Notes: generated by a model not told the origin, from the sequence alone. Numbered from the stretch's first letter, positions 9,203-18,505 are shown. The stretch is DNA of 64,000 nucleotides from Vibrio natriegens NBRC 15636 = ATCC 14048 = DSM 759 (GCF_035621455.1 NZ_CP141823.1:1426001-1490000), one strand, 5' to 3'. Program-made: numbers and translations.

Positions 9203-9736
9203 ATGAGTACACACGCACCTGAAATGCCAATCTTGGTCGATGACGAAACAGGGGTTTGGACAACGGATGCCTTACCAATGTTGTATGTACCGCGTCACTT
9301 TTTTGTAAATAACCATATGGGTATTGAAGAAGAGATCGGTGCGGAGCGTTACGCAGACATTCTATACAAAGCTGGCTACAAGTCCGCTTACTACTGGTGT
9401 GAGAAAGAAGCCGAAGAACACGGCCTTTCTGGCGATGTTGTATTTGAACACTACATGAAACGCCTATCTCAACGCGGCTGGGGTTTCTTTGTCATTGAGC
9501 ACCTTGATATTGCGAAAGGCGAAGCTCGAGTTCGTTTGGAAAATTCATGTTTCGTATACCAGTACGGAAAAGTTAACCGCAAAGTGGATTATATGTTTAC
9601 AGGCTGGTTCGCTGGCGCAATCGACCAAATCGCTGAGAGCCTGGGTCTGTCAGTGAAAACCAAAGCAGTACAAACACAAAGTGGTGCTGAGGAAGGGTGT
9701 GATTACGGCGTCTTTGAAGTAACACCAATCGGCTAA
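9203..9736 (+). CDS. DUF5943-like conserved protein of the dgc operon
   Basis: 177 soluble residues, no signal or membrane segment. It corresponds in position and size to the conserved gene between the M19-like gene and dgcA in Pseudomonas (PA5397, DUF5943 as I recall). The C-terminal half (GWGFFVIEHLDIAKGEARVRLENS ... FTGWFAGAIDQIAESLG) resembles 4-vinyl-reductase (V4R)-type small-molecule-binding domains, including a Cys in NSCFVYQYG. Molecular role not established; it may sense or chaperone for the demethylase. ATG 9203 follows AAGGAAG. Confidence 0.7.
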   Translation: MSTHAPEMPILVDDETGVWTTDALPMLYVPRHFFVNNHMGIEEEIGAERYADILYKAGYKSAYYWCEKEAEEHGLSGDVVFEHYMKRLSQRGWGFFVIEHLDIAKGEARVRLENSCFVYQYGKVNRKVDYMFTGWFAGAIDQIAESLGLSVKTKAVQTQSGAEEGCDYGVFEVTPIG

Positions 9737-9775
9737 ACACCAACATCAATCCATTTGTAAGTCAGTCAAGGAAGA

Positions 9776-9803
9776 CAGCCTTGCTTGTTCGCAAGCGAGG
9801 CTG
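9776..9803 (+). promoter_or_regulatory. UUCG-capped hairpin just before dgcA
   Basis: CAGCCTTGCTTG ttcg CAAGCGAGGCTG forms a 12-bp stem (one G-U) closed by a TTCG tetraloop, ending 15 bases before the dgcA ATG. No T-run follows, so it is more likely an mRNA processing or stabilising element, or a translational control element, than a terminator. Confidence 0.6.
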
Positions 9804-9818
9804 GTACAGGGGTAAATC

Positions 9819-11882
9819 ATGTCTCAGTTCGATATTCTATTCCAACCATTAAAAATTAACAAAACGACCATCCGTAACCGCGTTGTTAGTACAGCGCACG
9901 CAGAAGTTTATGCCACAGACGGTGGTATGACGACCGACCGCTACGTAAAATACTACGAAGAAAAAGCCAAAGGTGGCTGTGGTCTGTGTATCTGTGGTGG
10001 TTCAAGTGTGGTTTCAATTGATAGCCCGCAAAGCTGGTGGAGCTCAGTTAACCTTTCAACCGATCGCATCATTCCTCATTTCCAGAATCTAGCCGATGCT
10101 GTGCATAAGCATGGCGGCAAAATCATGATCCAGATTACTCACATGGGACGTCGTTCTCGTTGGGATGGTGAGCATTGGCCAAACCTAATGTCTCCGTCTG
10201 GCGTACGTGAGCCAGTGCACCGCGCAACATGTAAGACCATTGAAGAAGAAGAAATCTGGCGTATCATCGACGACTTCGCGAAAGCAGCCGTTCGTGCGAA
10301 AGAAGGTGGCTTAGACGGCGTTGAACTGTCTGCTGTTCACCAGCACATGATCGACCAATTCTGGTCTCCACGTGTTAACAAACGTACTGACCAGTGGGGC
10401 GGAACGTTTGAAAACCGCATGCGCTTTGGTATGGAAGTACTGAAAGCGGTACGTGAAGCGGTTGGTCCTGACTTTGTTGTTGGTATGCGTATTACGGGTG
10501 ATGAGTTCCATCCTGATGGCTTGAACCATGACGACATGAAAGAAATCGCAGCGTACTACGATGCAACTAAGATGGTTGATTACTTCGGCGTTGTTGGTTC
10601 TGGTTGTGATACGCACAACACACTAGCAAACGTTATTCCTAACATGAGCTACCCGCCAGAGCCATTCCTGCACTTGGCGGCTGGTATTAAAGAAGTGGTT
10701 TCTGTACCTGTTATCCACGCGCAAAACATCAAAGATCCAAACCAGGCTAAGCGTATCCTTGAAGCGGGTTACGTTGATTTTGTTGGTATGACTCGTGCGC
10801 ACATTGCGGATCCACACTTGATCACCAAAATCAAACTGGGTCAAACCGACCAAATTCGTCAATGTGTTGGCGCAAACTACTGTATCGACCGTCAGTACAT
10901 GGGTCTGGATGTATTGTGTATCCAAAACGCGGCGACATCCCGTGAGCACATGGGTATGCCTCATATCATTGAAAAAACAACCGGACCTATCCGTAAAGTT
11001 GTTGTAATTGGTGGTGGCCCTGGTGGTATGGAAGCGGCTCGCGTTGCAGCAGAACGTGGTCACAAAGTAACGTTGGTTGAAAAAGCGAGTGAGCTTGGCG
11101 GCCAGATCACCATCGCAGCGAAAGCCCCTCAACGTGACCAGATGGCGGGTATCACACGCTGGTTGGCAATGGAATTAGACCGTCTTGGCGTTGAAGTTAT
11201 TCTAGAGACAGCTGCAAACGCAGACATGATTCGTGAACTTAAACCTGACGTTTGTATCCTTGCAACTGGTGGTACGCCATTTATCGAGCAGAACCCTGAC
11301 TGGGGCGCAGAAGAAGGGTTGGTTGTGTCTTCTTGGGATATCCTCAACGGCACAGTTGAACCAGGTAAGAATGTTCTGGTTTACGACACTATCTGTGAAT
11401 TCTCTGGTATGTCGGCGGCAGATTACCTGACTTCTAAAGGCTCACAAGTTGAACTTGTTACCGATGATATCAAACCAGGTGTTGGTATCGGCGGTACGAC
11501 TTTCCCAACTTACTACCGTAGTCTGTATGAGAAAGAAGTCATCATGACTTCGGATCTGGCACTGCTGAAAGTATACCGTGAAGGTGACAACCTGATCGCT
11601 CTGCTAGAGAACGAATACACGGGTGCGAAAGAAGAGCGCGTTGTTGACCAAGTGGTAGTAGAAAACGGCATTCGTCCAAATGAAGCGCTGTACTACGAGT
11701 TGAAAGCAGAGTCTGTGAACAAAGGCCAAATTGACGTTGAAACCTTGTTTGCATCACAGGCGCAGCCAGTCCTATCTCAAGACAACGACGGCATGATCCT
11801 GTGGCGTTTGGGTGACTGTGTTTCACAACGTAATACTCACGCTGCACTCTACGACGCACTACGTCTGTGTAAAGATCTGTAA
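9819..11882 (+). CDS. dgcA: Dimethylglycine demethylase, flavin subunit DgcA
   Basis: 687 residues, two-part architecture of the trimethylamine-dehydrogenase/2,4-dienoyl-CoA-reductase family: an N-terminal old-yellow-enzyme FMN barrel (FQPLKINKTTIRNRVV, ITHMGRR, DGVELSAVHQHMIDQFWSP) and a C-terminal dinucleotide domain (VVVIGGGPGGMEAA, about residue 393). The usual 4Fe-4S cysteine quartet between them is C349-x5-C355-x11-C367 with Ala352 where the second Cys is expected. With DgcB it oxidatively demethylates N,N-dimethylglycine to sarcosine, passing electrons to the adjacent flavoprotein. Followed 9 bases later by dgcB. Confidence 0.9.
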   Translation: MSQFDILFQPLKINKTTIRNRVVSTAHAEVYATDGGMTTDRYVKYYEEKAKGGCGLCICGGSSVVSIDSPQSWWSSVNLSTDRIIPHFQNLADAVHKHGGKIMIQITHMGRRSRWDGEHWPNLMSPSGVREPVHRATCKTIEEEEIWRIIDDFAKAAVRAKEGGLDGVELSAVHQHMIDQFWSPRVNKRTDQWGGTFENRMRFGMEVLKAVREAVGPDFVVGMRITGDEFHPDGLNHDDMKEIAAYYDATKMVDYFGVVGSGCDTHNTLANVIPNMSYPPEPFLHLAAGIKEVVSVPVIHAQNIKDPNQAKRILEAGYVDFVGMTRAHIADPHLITKIKLGQTDQIRQCVGANYCIDRQYMGLDVLCIQNAATSREHMGMPHIIEKTTGPIRKVVVIGGGPGGMEAARVAAERGHKVTLVEKASELGGQITIAAKAPQRDQMAGITRWLAMELDRLGVEVILETAANADMIRELKPDVCILATGGTPFIEQNPDWGAEEGLVVSSWDILNGTVEPGKNVLVYDTICEFSGMSAADYLTSKGSQVELVTDDIKPGVGIGGTTFPTYYRSLYEKEVIMTSDLALLKVYREGDNLIALLENEYTGAKEERVVDQVVVENGIRPNEALYYELKAESVNKGQIDVETLFASQAQPVLSQDNDGMILWRLGDCVSQRNTHAALYDALRLCKDL

Positions 11883-11891
11883 GGGGGGCTT

Positions 11892-13847
11892 ATGTTCCTA
11901 GAGTCACTACTTCCTATCTTACTTATAACAGCCGGAGCCCTGGCTGTTATAGGGATGCTCCGCCGCATTATGATGTGGCGGAGAGGGCAAGCCGAAAGTG
12001 TTGCCTTTTTTGCAGGGTTAGCAGCCATGCCGCGTCGTTACCTCGTGGACTTGCACCACGTGGTAGCGCGCGACAAAGTGATGTCTAACACTCACGTTGC
12101 AACGGCAGGTGGTTTTGTCCTTTCCGTTGTACTTATTTTCGCGGTTCACGTGTTTAACCTGGAGCCGCAAATCTTATCTTGGGTACTGCTTGGCTCACTT
12201 GGCTTAATGTTTTGCGGCGCATTGTTTGTTGCAAAACGTCGACTAAACCCGCCATCGCGCCTGTCTAAAGGCCCTTGGATGAGGTTGCCGAAAAGCTTGA
12301 TCATGTTCTCGGTGAGCTTCTTCATCGTGACACTGCCAGCTACTCAGTTAGTTGGCGAAGTGTTTAACGTGGTTGCTGCGGTTGTTCTCCTTGCTGCTAT
12401 CGTATGGGGCGTCGGTGAGATGTTCCTTGGTATGGGCTGGGGCGGACCAATGAAGCACGCGTTTGCTGGTGCGCTACATTTGGCATTTCACCGTCGTCCA
12501 GAGCGTTTTGGTGGTGGTCGTTCAACCGGTTTAAAACCAGTAGATCTTGATGCTAAAAAGCTGGGCGTTGAAAACCCAAGTGATTTTAAATGGAATCAGT
12601 TACTGGGCTTTGATGCGTGTGTTCAGTGTGGTCGTTGTGAAGCGGTATGTCCGGCATTTGCGGCAGGGCAGCCACTAAACCCGAAAAAGCTGATTCAAGA
12701 TATGGTTGTTGGACTAGCTGGCGGTACGGATGAAAAGTACGCTGGTAGCCCATATCCAGGCAAAGAAACCGGCTGTGCCAAAGGTGACCCGCACAAACCA
12801 ATCGTGGGCGGTGTGCTAAACGCAGAAACACTGTGGTCATGTACGACGTGCCGCGCTTGTGTAGAAGAGTGTCCGATGATGATCGAACACGTGGATGCGA
12901 TTGTTGATATGCGCCGCTTCTTAACGCTTGAAAAAGGCGAAACACCGAACAAAGGTGCGGAAGTACTGGAAAACATCATCTTCACTGATAACCCGAATGG
13001 TCATAACCCGAACAAACGTTCTAACTGGGCAGCAGACCAAGATCTTAAACTGATGTCTGAAGTCAAACGTGCAGACGTTCTGTTCTGGGTGTCTGACGGT
13101 GCGTTTGATATGCGTAGCCAGCGTATTCTTAAGTCGATGGTGCAAATTCTCAAAGCAGCCAAGATTGATGTAGCTATCCTGGGCGATGAAGAACTGGATT
13201 GTGGTGACGTTGCTCGTCGATTAGGTGACGACGTAACGTATCAGCGTTTAGCAAAACGTAACATCCAAACGCTGATGAAGTACGACTTTGACTGCATCGT
13301 GACAACAGACCCTCACGCATTCCACTGTTTGAAGAACGAATACCCGGACTTCTATCCAGAGAATGAAAAACCAAACTACCAGGTTTGGCACCATACAACC
13401 TTCATTAACCAATTGGTTGAAAAGGGGTTAATCGGTCTTAAACCATTGTCAGTCGGTAAAGTTACCTACCATGACCCTTGTTACTTAGGTCGTTACAACG
13501 GCGAATATGAAGCGCCTCGTTCGGTGCTAAAACACCTCGGTGTTGAAATTGCTGAAATGGAACGTTCTGGTTTCCGCTCACGTTGTTGTGGCGGTGGTGG
13601 TGCGGCTCCGATTACCGATATCCCTGGCGAACGTCGTATTGCGGATATGCGTATGGACGACATCCGTGAAACAGGTGCCGATCTTGTGGCGGTAGGTTGT
13701 CAGCAATGTACTGCGATGCTTGAAGGTGTTGTTGAGCCAAGACCTGAAGTGAAAGACATTGCTGAACTTGTTGCTGAGATGCTGGTTGAGATTAGCGATG
13801 ATCAGGTGGACGTATGGACACCAGAATCTGAAACCGTCGGTGTGTAG
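11892..13847 (+). CDS. dgcB: Dimethylglycine demethylase, iron-sulfur subunit DgcB
   Basis: 651 residues. The first ~200 contain several hydrophobic helices (LESLLPILLITAGALAVIGML, FVLSVVLIFAVHVF, ILSWVLLGSLGLMF), giving membrane attachment. Then two ferredoxin-type motifs, CVQCGRCEAVCP (about 243-254) and CTTCRACVEECP (about 317-328), and a heterodisulfide-reductase-like CCG region (HDPCYLGRYN, RCCGGGG, GCQQC). This is the layout of DgcB, which relays electrons between DgcA and the membrane or flavoprotein pool. It has a GGGGGG-rich ribosome site and short spacings to both neighbours, indicating one transcript. Confidence 0.88.
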   Translation: MFLESLLPILLITAGALAVIGMLRRIMMWRRGQAESVAFFAGLAAMPRRYLVDLHHVVARDKVMSNTHVATAGGFVLSVVLIFAVHVFNLEPQILSWVLLGSLGLMFCGALFVAKRRLNPPSRLSKGPWMRLPKSLIMFSVSFFIVTLPATQLVGEVFNVVAAVVLLAAIVWGVGEMFLGMGWGGPMKHAFAGALHLAFHRRPERFGGGRSTGLKPVDLDAKKLGVENPSDFKWNQLLGFDACVQCGRCEAVCPAFAAGQPLNPKKLIQDMVVGLAGGTDEKYAGSPYPGKETGCAKGDPHKPIVGGVLNAETLWSCTTCRACVEECPMMIEHVDAIVDMRRFLTLEKGETPNKGAEVLENIIFTDNPNGHNPNKRSNWAADQDLKLMSEVKRADVLFWVSDGAFDMRSQRILKSMVQILKAAKIDVAILGDEELDCGDVARRLGDDVTYQRLAKRNIQTLMKYDFDCIVTTDPHAFHCLKNEYPDFYPENEKPNYQVWHHTTFINQLVEKGLIGLKPLSVGKVTYHDPCYLGRYNGEYEAPRSVLKHLGVEIAEMERSGFRSRCCGGGGAAPITDIPGERRIADMRMDDIRETGADLVAVGCQQCTAMLEGVVEPRPEVKDIAELVAEMLVEISDDQVDVWTPESETVGV

Positions 13848-13856
13848 GAGAAGATC

Positions 13857-15095
13857 ATGGGAGAATTTATTTTACGCCGTGACCCTCGTGTCGAGTGGAT
13901 TAGACGAAACAGGCTGCACCCACAGCATGATAGCTTGATGGTACAGCCAGTTGAAGAGATTGGACTAAGCGGCTTAACTAGGCGTTATCCACATCGAGTT
14001 GGTTTTATTGGACCGAACGGCATTAAGCGCATCGATCGTCTGAACAATAATGCCGCAACCTCGATGATGGGTGCTCGCCAAAGCAGCCAAGCAAGTGTCG
14101 AGCTGCCGTTGCACAAGGTTGAGTCTCCAGACTTTTACATTGTGGTTGTGCCAGATATGCCAGGTGGTCGCTTGAGCAGCCATGATAAAGACGTTCTTGG
14201 CCAAGCCCATCAGCTGATTAAACAGTCTGACGGTGAGGGCGCAGTGATGGCTGTGGTATTCGGCACCCACAAAGAAGAGCAGTTTGATCTTGCAGGCGTC
14301 GACCGATTGCTAACGATTCCGGATGAAGTGTTTGATCACTACAGCCCAGAACAGCGAGCTGAGGTTCTGGCGAGTATCGAAGACCAATATTCGCCTAAGC
14401 ACTGGCTATTCCCGGATAGCATTCAAGGTGGATTTGAACTTGGTGCGCGCTTGTCTGCGGCGATTAATGAACGTCCTGCAACACAAGCGTGGCAAGTCGA
14501 TAGTGAGCATGCGGTATGTCGAGCAGCAGGGCTTCGTCACGACATCAAACGTGTGACACCTCGAGTGCTTCTGCTGGCTCAAGAATGTGCGCTACCAATT
14601 GATGAAACCCGACACGAAGTGCTGCCGGTTGAATTTGAAGGCACATTCAGCATTGAATCTCGCATCGAAGATCTTGGTCCAGTCGCGGTGGATCCTCAGG
14701 CGATTCCACTTACCGAGGCTGAATTCATTCTGTCTGCAGGTAACGGCATCCATGATTGGGAGAAATTCCACGAAGCAGCGAACGTTCTGGGTGCAACCGA
14801 AGGCGCGAGCCGCGTAGCCGTCGATGATGGCTTTATGCCTCGTGACCGTCAGGTTGGTGCTACCGGTAGCTGGGTGACCGCTCGAGTCTATGTGGCTGTT
14901 GGTATCTCAGGGGCAATTCAACACCTGCAAGGTATTGGTGCTTGTGAAAAAGTCATCGCCGTAAACACAGATGCGGGTTGTGACATGGTCAAGCGCGCGG
15001 ATCTGAGTGTGATTGCTGATAGTAATGAGTTTTTAAGAGAGTTGATTTCTCTTATTCAACAACATCAATCAAAGGAGCTGAAGGATGCCGCATAA
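13857..15095 (+). CDS. Electron transfer flavoprotein alpha subunit (FixB family)
   Basis: 412 residues, longer than standard EtfA (~310) through an N-terminal extension of about 90 residues (RRDPRVEWIRRNRLHPQHD...). The C-terminal FAD domain is clear: VAVDDGFMPRDRQVGATG (about 322-339), GISGAIQHLQGI, VIAVNTDAGCDMVKRAD. Partner of the overlapping beta subunit; together they probably accept electrons from the DgcAB (and perhaps Sox) demethylations and deliver them to the quinone pool. Pseudomonas carries ETF genes at the same place in its dgc locus. Begins 9 bases after dgcB with an AGGAGAAG site. Confidence 0.87.
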   Translation: MGEFILRRDPRVEWIRRNRLHPQHDSLMVQPVEEIGLSGLTRRYPHRVGFIGPNGIKRIDRLNNNAATSMMGARQSSQASVELPLHKVESPDFYIVVVPDMPGGRLSSHDKDVLGQAHQLIKQSDGEGAVMAVVFGTHKEEQFDLAGVDRLLTIPDEVFDHYSPEQRAEVLASIEDQYSPKHWLFPDSIQGGFELGARLSAAINERPATQAWQVDSEHAVCRAAGLRHDIKRVTPRVLLLAQECALPIDETRHEVLPVEFEGTFSIESRIEDLGPVAVDPQAIPLTEAEFILSAGNGIHDWEKFHEAANVLGATEGASRVAVDDGFMPRDRQVGATGSWVTARVYVAVGISGAIQHLQGIGACEKVIAVNTDAGCDMVKRADLSVIADSNEFLRELISLIQQHQSKELKDAA

Positions 15096-15879
15096 TCAAA
15101 CCGATACACTGCGTGTCAGTACGTTAGTCTCCATTGGTGCCCACCCTGATACGGGACGTGCGCGACGTTCAGCGACCGATGCACGTGCTGTTGAACTGGC
15201 GATGAACTTAGAAGGTTGTGAGTTAGAGGTGCTTCACGCAGGCAACCCTCAGGATCCAGCATTGTCGTACTACAGCGGGATGGGCCTCTCTCAAATTCGC
15301 GTTTTGGCTCAGGACGAACAGGACGATGCGGTTAACACATTGACTTCGTACTTTCGAGATGACATGCCCGACATCGTTCTGACAGGAATGCGCGCGGAAA
15401 ATGGCGAATCTTCAGGCACGCTACCTTTCTTTCTTGCTCAAGAGTTGGATTGTCCGATTGTTATGGGCGTCGCGGAAATTCTATCCGTCGAAAATGGTAC
15501 AGCGCGAGTATTACAAGCGCTACCAAGGGGTCAACGTCGAGCGCTAAACGTATCTCTGCCATTTATCGCTAGTGTGGACTTTGCTGCGCAAGAACCACGA
15601 CAAAGTGCATTTGGTCGAGCTCGCCGATGTGACATTGTCACGGAAGAGGTGGAAGGCAAGCAACTGGATAAAGAGCGACTAACTTGGGAAACAAGTATCG
15701 CGAAGCCAAAAGCGAAGCGTTTGAAAGTCGTGAAAGCTAAAAGTGCGGCTGACCGTTTTAAAGCGGCGACAGCAAAAGCAGAATCGACAGGCGGTAAAGT
15801 CCTTAAAGACCAGCCTGTTAGTGAAATGGCTCAGGTAGTCTATGACTTACTGCTTGAAGAAGGAGTGGTAAATAAATAA
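15085..15879 (+). CDS. Electron transfer flavoprotein beta subunit
   Basis: 264 residues, the size of EtfB. It overlaps the alpha-subunit gene by 11 bases, with the ribosome site (AAGGAGCTGAAGG) inside it. Family features: N-terminal Rossmann-like segment with SIGAHPDTGRARRS, DIVLTGMRAENGESSGTLPFFLAQEL (shared-ligand loop region) and a Lys/Ala-rich C-terminal arm. The order alpha then beta is the reverse of many etfBA operons. Last gene of the dgc operon as far as spacing shows; 244 bases of palindrome-rich DNA follow. Confidence 0.85.
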   Translation: MPHNQTDTLRVSTLVSIGAHPDTGRARRSATDARAVELAMNLEGCELEVLHAGNPQDPALSYYSGMGLSQIRVLAQDEQDDAVNTLTSYFRDDMPDIVLTGMRAENGESSGTLPFFLAQELDCPIVMGVAEILSVENGTARVLQALPRGQRRALNVSLPFIASVDFAAQEPRQSAFGRARRCDIVTEEVEGKQLDKERLTWETSIAKPKAKRLKVVKAKSAADRFKAATAKAESTGGKVLKDQPVSEMAQVVYDLLLEEGVVNK

Positions 15880-15912
15880 CTAAAAAATTGACTTGTTAGG
15901 AATTCAACTTAT

Positions 15913-15930
15913 TGAACCTAATTAGGTTCA
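15913..15930. promoter_or_regulatory. Perfect 18-bp palindrome between etf and the BCCT transporter
   Basis: TGAACCTAATTAGGTTCA is self-complementary over all 18 bases. It lies 33 bases after the ETF stop and about 190 before the transporter start. Its symmetry suits a dimeric repressor. The TTGAAC/GTTCA ends recall the BetI operator halves, but the 8-bp centre does not match the remembered BetI site. Confidence 0.45.
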
Positions 15931-15944
15931 TCTAAGGAATATAT

Positions 15945-15993
15945 CCACGTTAACGGTACCGACAATTAGAAGAAAAGTTCGGTACCTACGTGG
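15945..15993. promoter_or_regulatory. Long imperfect inverted repeat upstream of the BCCT transporter
   Basis: CCACGT-taac-GGTACCGA (15945-15962) pairs with TCGGTACC-t-ACGTGG (15979-15993): 14 paired bases with a small internal asymmetry and a 16-nt spacer. It could be a leader hairpin or an operator pair controlling transporter expression. No T-run, so not a standard terminator. Confidence 0.45.
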
Positions 15994-16123
15994 TTAATAC
16001 CAACGTTAATAAGTACTTGAACAATTACTTATCCAACTAGGTATGACTTACGACGAAGAACGATTCAGGGAAAGGAATTACTGAATACTGTTCAATATAT
16101 GTTAATCACTAAAGAGGGATCGC

Positions 16124-17731
16124 ATGAAAAGCATAGTGAGTAGTCGAAGAAGATATAAATCCGTTCATACCGTTAAATACGAAACGGATTATTGTGCTGG
16201 GCAAGACAATGTCAAAATCTTTGGCATGGATATCCATAACCCCGTGTTTGGTATCAGCGCTAGCTTAATTTTATTGTTCATCATTTTGACGTTAATTTTT
16301 CCTGAAGGAGCAAAAGACGCGCTTATTGCCGCTCGGAGCTGGTCTATAAACAATTTTGACTGGTTTTTCATGGTCGGGTGTAACTTGTTTGTAGTGTTTT
16401 GCTTATTTTTGCTTGTTTCTCCAATGGGCAAAATTCGTTTGGGAGGAGCAAACGCCACACCGGAATTCTCTACGGTATCTTGGTTTAGCATGTTATTTGC
16501 TGCGGGTATGGGGATAGGGCTGATGTTCTGGAGCGTTGCTGAACCTGTCGCGTATTACACCGACTGGTACGGAACGCCACTTAACGTGGCAGCCAATACC
16601 GAAGAAGCAAAACAAATGGCGCTAAGTGCTACGATTTATCACTGGGGTTTACACCCTTGGGCGATCTATGCCGTAGTTGGCCTGGCTTTGGCTTTTTTTG
16701 CACATAATAAAGGCTTGCCACTTACTATCCGTTCTGCATTTTTCCCAATTTTAGGTGAGCGTTGCTGGGGTCCAATTGGTAACTTCATCGATATTCTCGC
16801 CGTACTGGCAACCATCTTTGGTCTTGCAACTTCTCTTGGCTTCGGCGCTCAACAAGCCGCTGGTGGTCTTAGCCATCTGTTTGGTGTCTCAAGCGGTATT
16901 TCAACTCAAATAGCATTTGTGGTTGTGGTTACCGGCATTGCTGTCATCTCAGTGGCACGAGGACTGGATGGCGGTGTGAAGATATTGAGTAACATCAATA
17001 TGCTAATCGCGGCAGGTTTAGTTGCGCTACTGGTTGTTATTGGACCGACGCTATCTATTTTGCATACATTTGGTGATATCACGCTGGGCTATGTTGATAA
17101 CTTTGTGCCGCTTTCTAATTGGATCGGACGTGAAGATTCAGACTGGTTCCATGGTTGGACTGTGTTCTACTGGGCGTGGTGGGTATCTTGGTCACCATTC
17201 GTAGGTATGTTTATTGCTCGAGTTTCTAAAGGACGTACGGTTCGCGAGTTCGTCACTGCAGTACTACTTATCCCAACGTTAGTCACTATGGTTTGGTTGA
17301 GTGTCATGGGCGGAACGGCAATAGAACAGGCTACGACAGGTGTCGGTGAGCTAGCAAATGGTATCAGCGATGTGTCTCTGGCGATGTTCCAAATGTTTGA
17401 GAATTTGCCATTTTCTACGTTGCTATCCGTTGTTGGTATCTTACTTGTACTGGTCTTCTTTGTAACGTCTTCTGACTCGGGTTCACTTGTAATCGACAGT
17501 ATCACCGCGGGTGGTAAAGAAGATGTGCCAGTAGGTCAGCGTGTGTTCTGGGCTATTGTAGAAGGTTTCATCGCGATAGCACTGCTACTTGGTGGTGGTT
17601 CGGAAGCACTGACAGCATTGCAAGCTGGCGCGATAACGACTGGTCTGCCTTTCACACTTGTTTTGGTACTGATGTGCTGGAGCTTGTACAAAGGGTTAAA
17701 AACTGAGATTCACCTTTACCGTAAAGCATAA
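16124..17731 (+). CDS. BCCT-family betaine/choline-type transporter
   Basis: 535 residues with about 12 hydrophobic helices and a short cytoplasmic N-terminus. BCCT signatures: the helix-3 glycine stretch AAGMGIGLMFWSVAEP (about residues 125-140) and the Trp-rich helix-8 block FYWAWWVSWSPFVGMFIARV (about 346-365) that forms the aromatic cage for quaternary amines. The GMGIG form is the one associated with sodium-coupled members such as BetP. Position after the dgc operon points to uptake of glycine betaine or dimethylglycine as a nutrient. Short C-terminal tail, so no obvious osmosensing domain. Start supported by AGAGGGA 8 bases upstream. Confidence 0.9.
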   Translation: MKSIVSSRRRYKSVHTVKYETDYCAGQDNVKIFGMDIHNPVFGISASLILLFIILTLIFPEGAKDALIAARSWSINNFDWFFMVGCNLFVVFCLFLLVSPMGKIRLGGANATPEFSTVSWFSMLFAAGMGIGLMFWSVAEPVAYYTDWYGTPLNVAANTEEAKQMALSATIYHWGLHPWAIYAVVGLALAFFAHNKGLPLTIRSAFFPILGERCWGPIGNFIDILAVLATIFGLATSLGFGAQQAAGGLSHLFGVSSGISTQIAFVVVVTGIAVISVARGLDGGVKILSNINMLIAAGLVALLVVIGPTLSILHTFGDITLGYVDNFVPLSNWIGREDSDWFHGWTVFYWAWWVSWSPFVGMFIARVSKGRTVREFVTAVLLIPTLVTMVWLSVMGGTAIEQATTGVGELANGISDVSLAMFQMFENLPFSTLLSVVGILLVLVFFVTSSDSGSLVIDSITAGGKEDVPVGQRVFWAIVEGFIAIALLLGGGSEALTALQAGAITTGLPFTLVLVLMCWSLYKGLKTEIHLYRKA

Positions 17732-17753
17732 ATGCTACGCAACTAACATTTTT

Positions 17754-17792
17754 GGCTGTGTGACATAAAAATAGATCACAGCCTATTTTTTA
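17754..17792 (+). terminator. Terminator after the BCCT gene
   Basis: GGCTGTG and CACAGCC form a 7-bp stem with a 16-nt loop that can extend partly inward, followed by TATTTTTTAA. Confidence 0.7.
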
Positions 17793-17855
17793 ATCGTCTA
17801 TTGTAGGCTTGTTGGGGGGAAGGAATCCCCTCTTATTTGGTAGGAGTAAGTAGTT

Positions 17856-18098
17856 ATGATGCACGTAGATCTTGTAGATATGGATGACTTTATTACTGAT
17901 CTTAGCCAGCTTGGCATTGACTGCCCAAGTGCAGATGTGGATAGCGTAAAAAGCAGTATTGATGAGTGGTTACAAACGGTCGACAGCTCTCAGCGTGACC
18001 GATTCTCGAAGCTGTTATTCTGTATTGAGGAAAAAGGTATTTTGTTGCCTGATATCGAAAATGTCGTTCGATGGGGCGCTCAACAACTACCTCGATGA
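17856..18098 (+). CDS. Small acidic protein of unknown function
   Basis: 80 residues, no signal peptide or membrane segment, rich in Asp/Ser and predicted helical (LSQLGIDCPSADVDSVKSS; RDRFSKLLFCIEEKG). It has a good ribosome site (GGTAGGAGTAAG) and ATG at 17856, supporting that it is real. I do not recognise a family. It follows the transporter behind a terminator and may have its own promoter or be a read-through partner of the betaine locus. Confidence 0.6.
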   Translation: MMHVDLVDMDDFITDLSQLGIDCPSADVDSVKSSIDEWLQTVDSSQRDRFSKLLFCIEEKGILLPDIENVVRWGAQQLPR

Positions 18099-18388
18099 GT
18101 CAAATCTTCGCTTCTTGTGCAAATCTTGAAAGCATGAGGACAAGTTCAGTATTCTGAACAAAGCAGTATAGCGCTGAGCGGTTTTGCTCACGTTAATCGC
18201 TGAAGGGGAGTCGATATTATCTACTATAAGTCGTAGTGGGTAATACCTACTCCTATACCGACGTAAAGCTAATCTTAAGCATGAGTTGAAACGTCAAAAC
18301 TTCCATCTGAACCAGTAAATAAAAACCTTGCCGACTATTTCGTATTTAGTGTTGCTGCAAGCGAAAGAACTCACAGCATCATCCTAAA

Positions 18389-18426
18389 ACAAAAAATCCC
18401 TCTTATGTTCAGAGGGATTTTTTATT
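18389..18426. terminator. Terminator between the small gene and the aldo/keto reductase
   Basis: AAAAAATCCCTCT tatgttc AGAGGGATTTTTTATT has A-run, stem and T-run on both strands, so it can stop transcripts from either direction. The rest of the 407-base convergent gap (18099-18505) shows nothing else I can support. Confidence 0.88.
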
Positions 18427-18505
18427 GGGGTACGGCACCGACGAAAATCTTCTGATACACACTAACCAACGGTGTTTCTGTTTTCTTCTCGCCGGAACCG
18501 TGTTT

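Noticed and set aside
10623..11132. 169-residue minus-strand frame inside dgcA
   Set aside because: Antisense shadow of a well-supported gene; low-complexity composition and no start signal.
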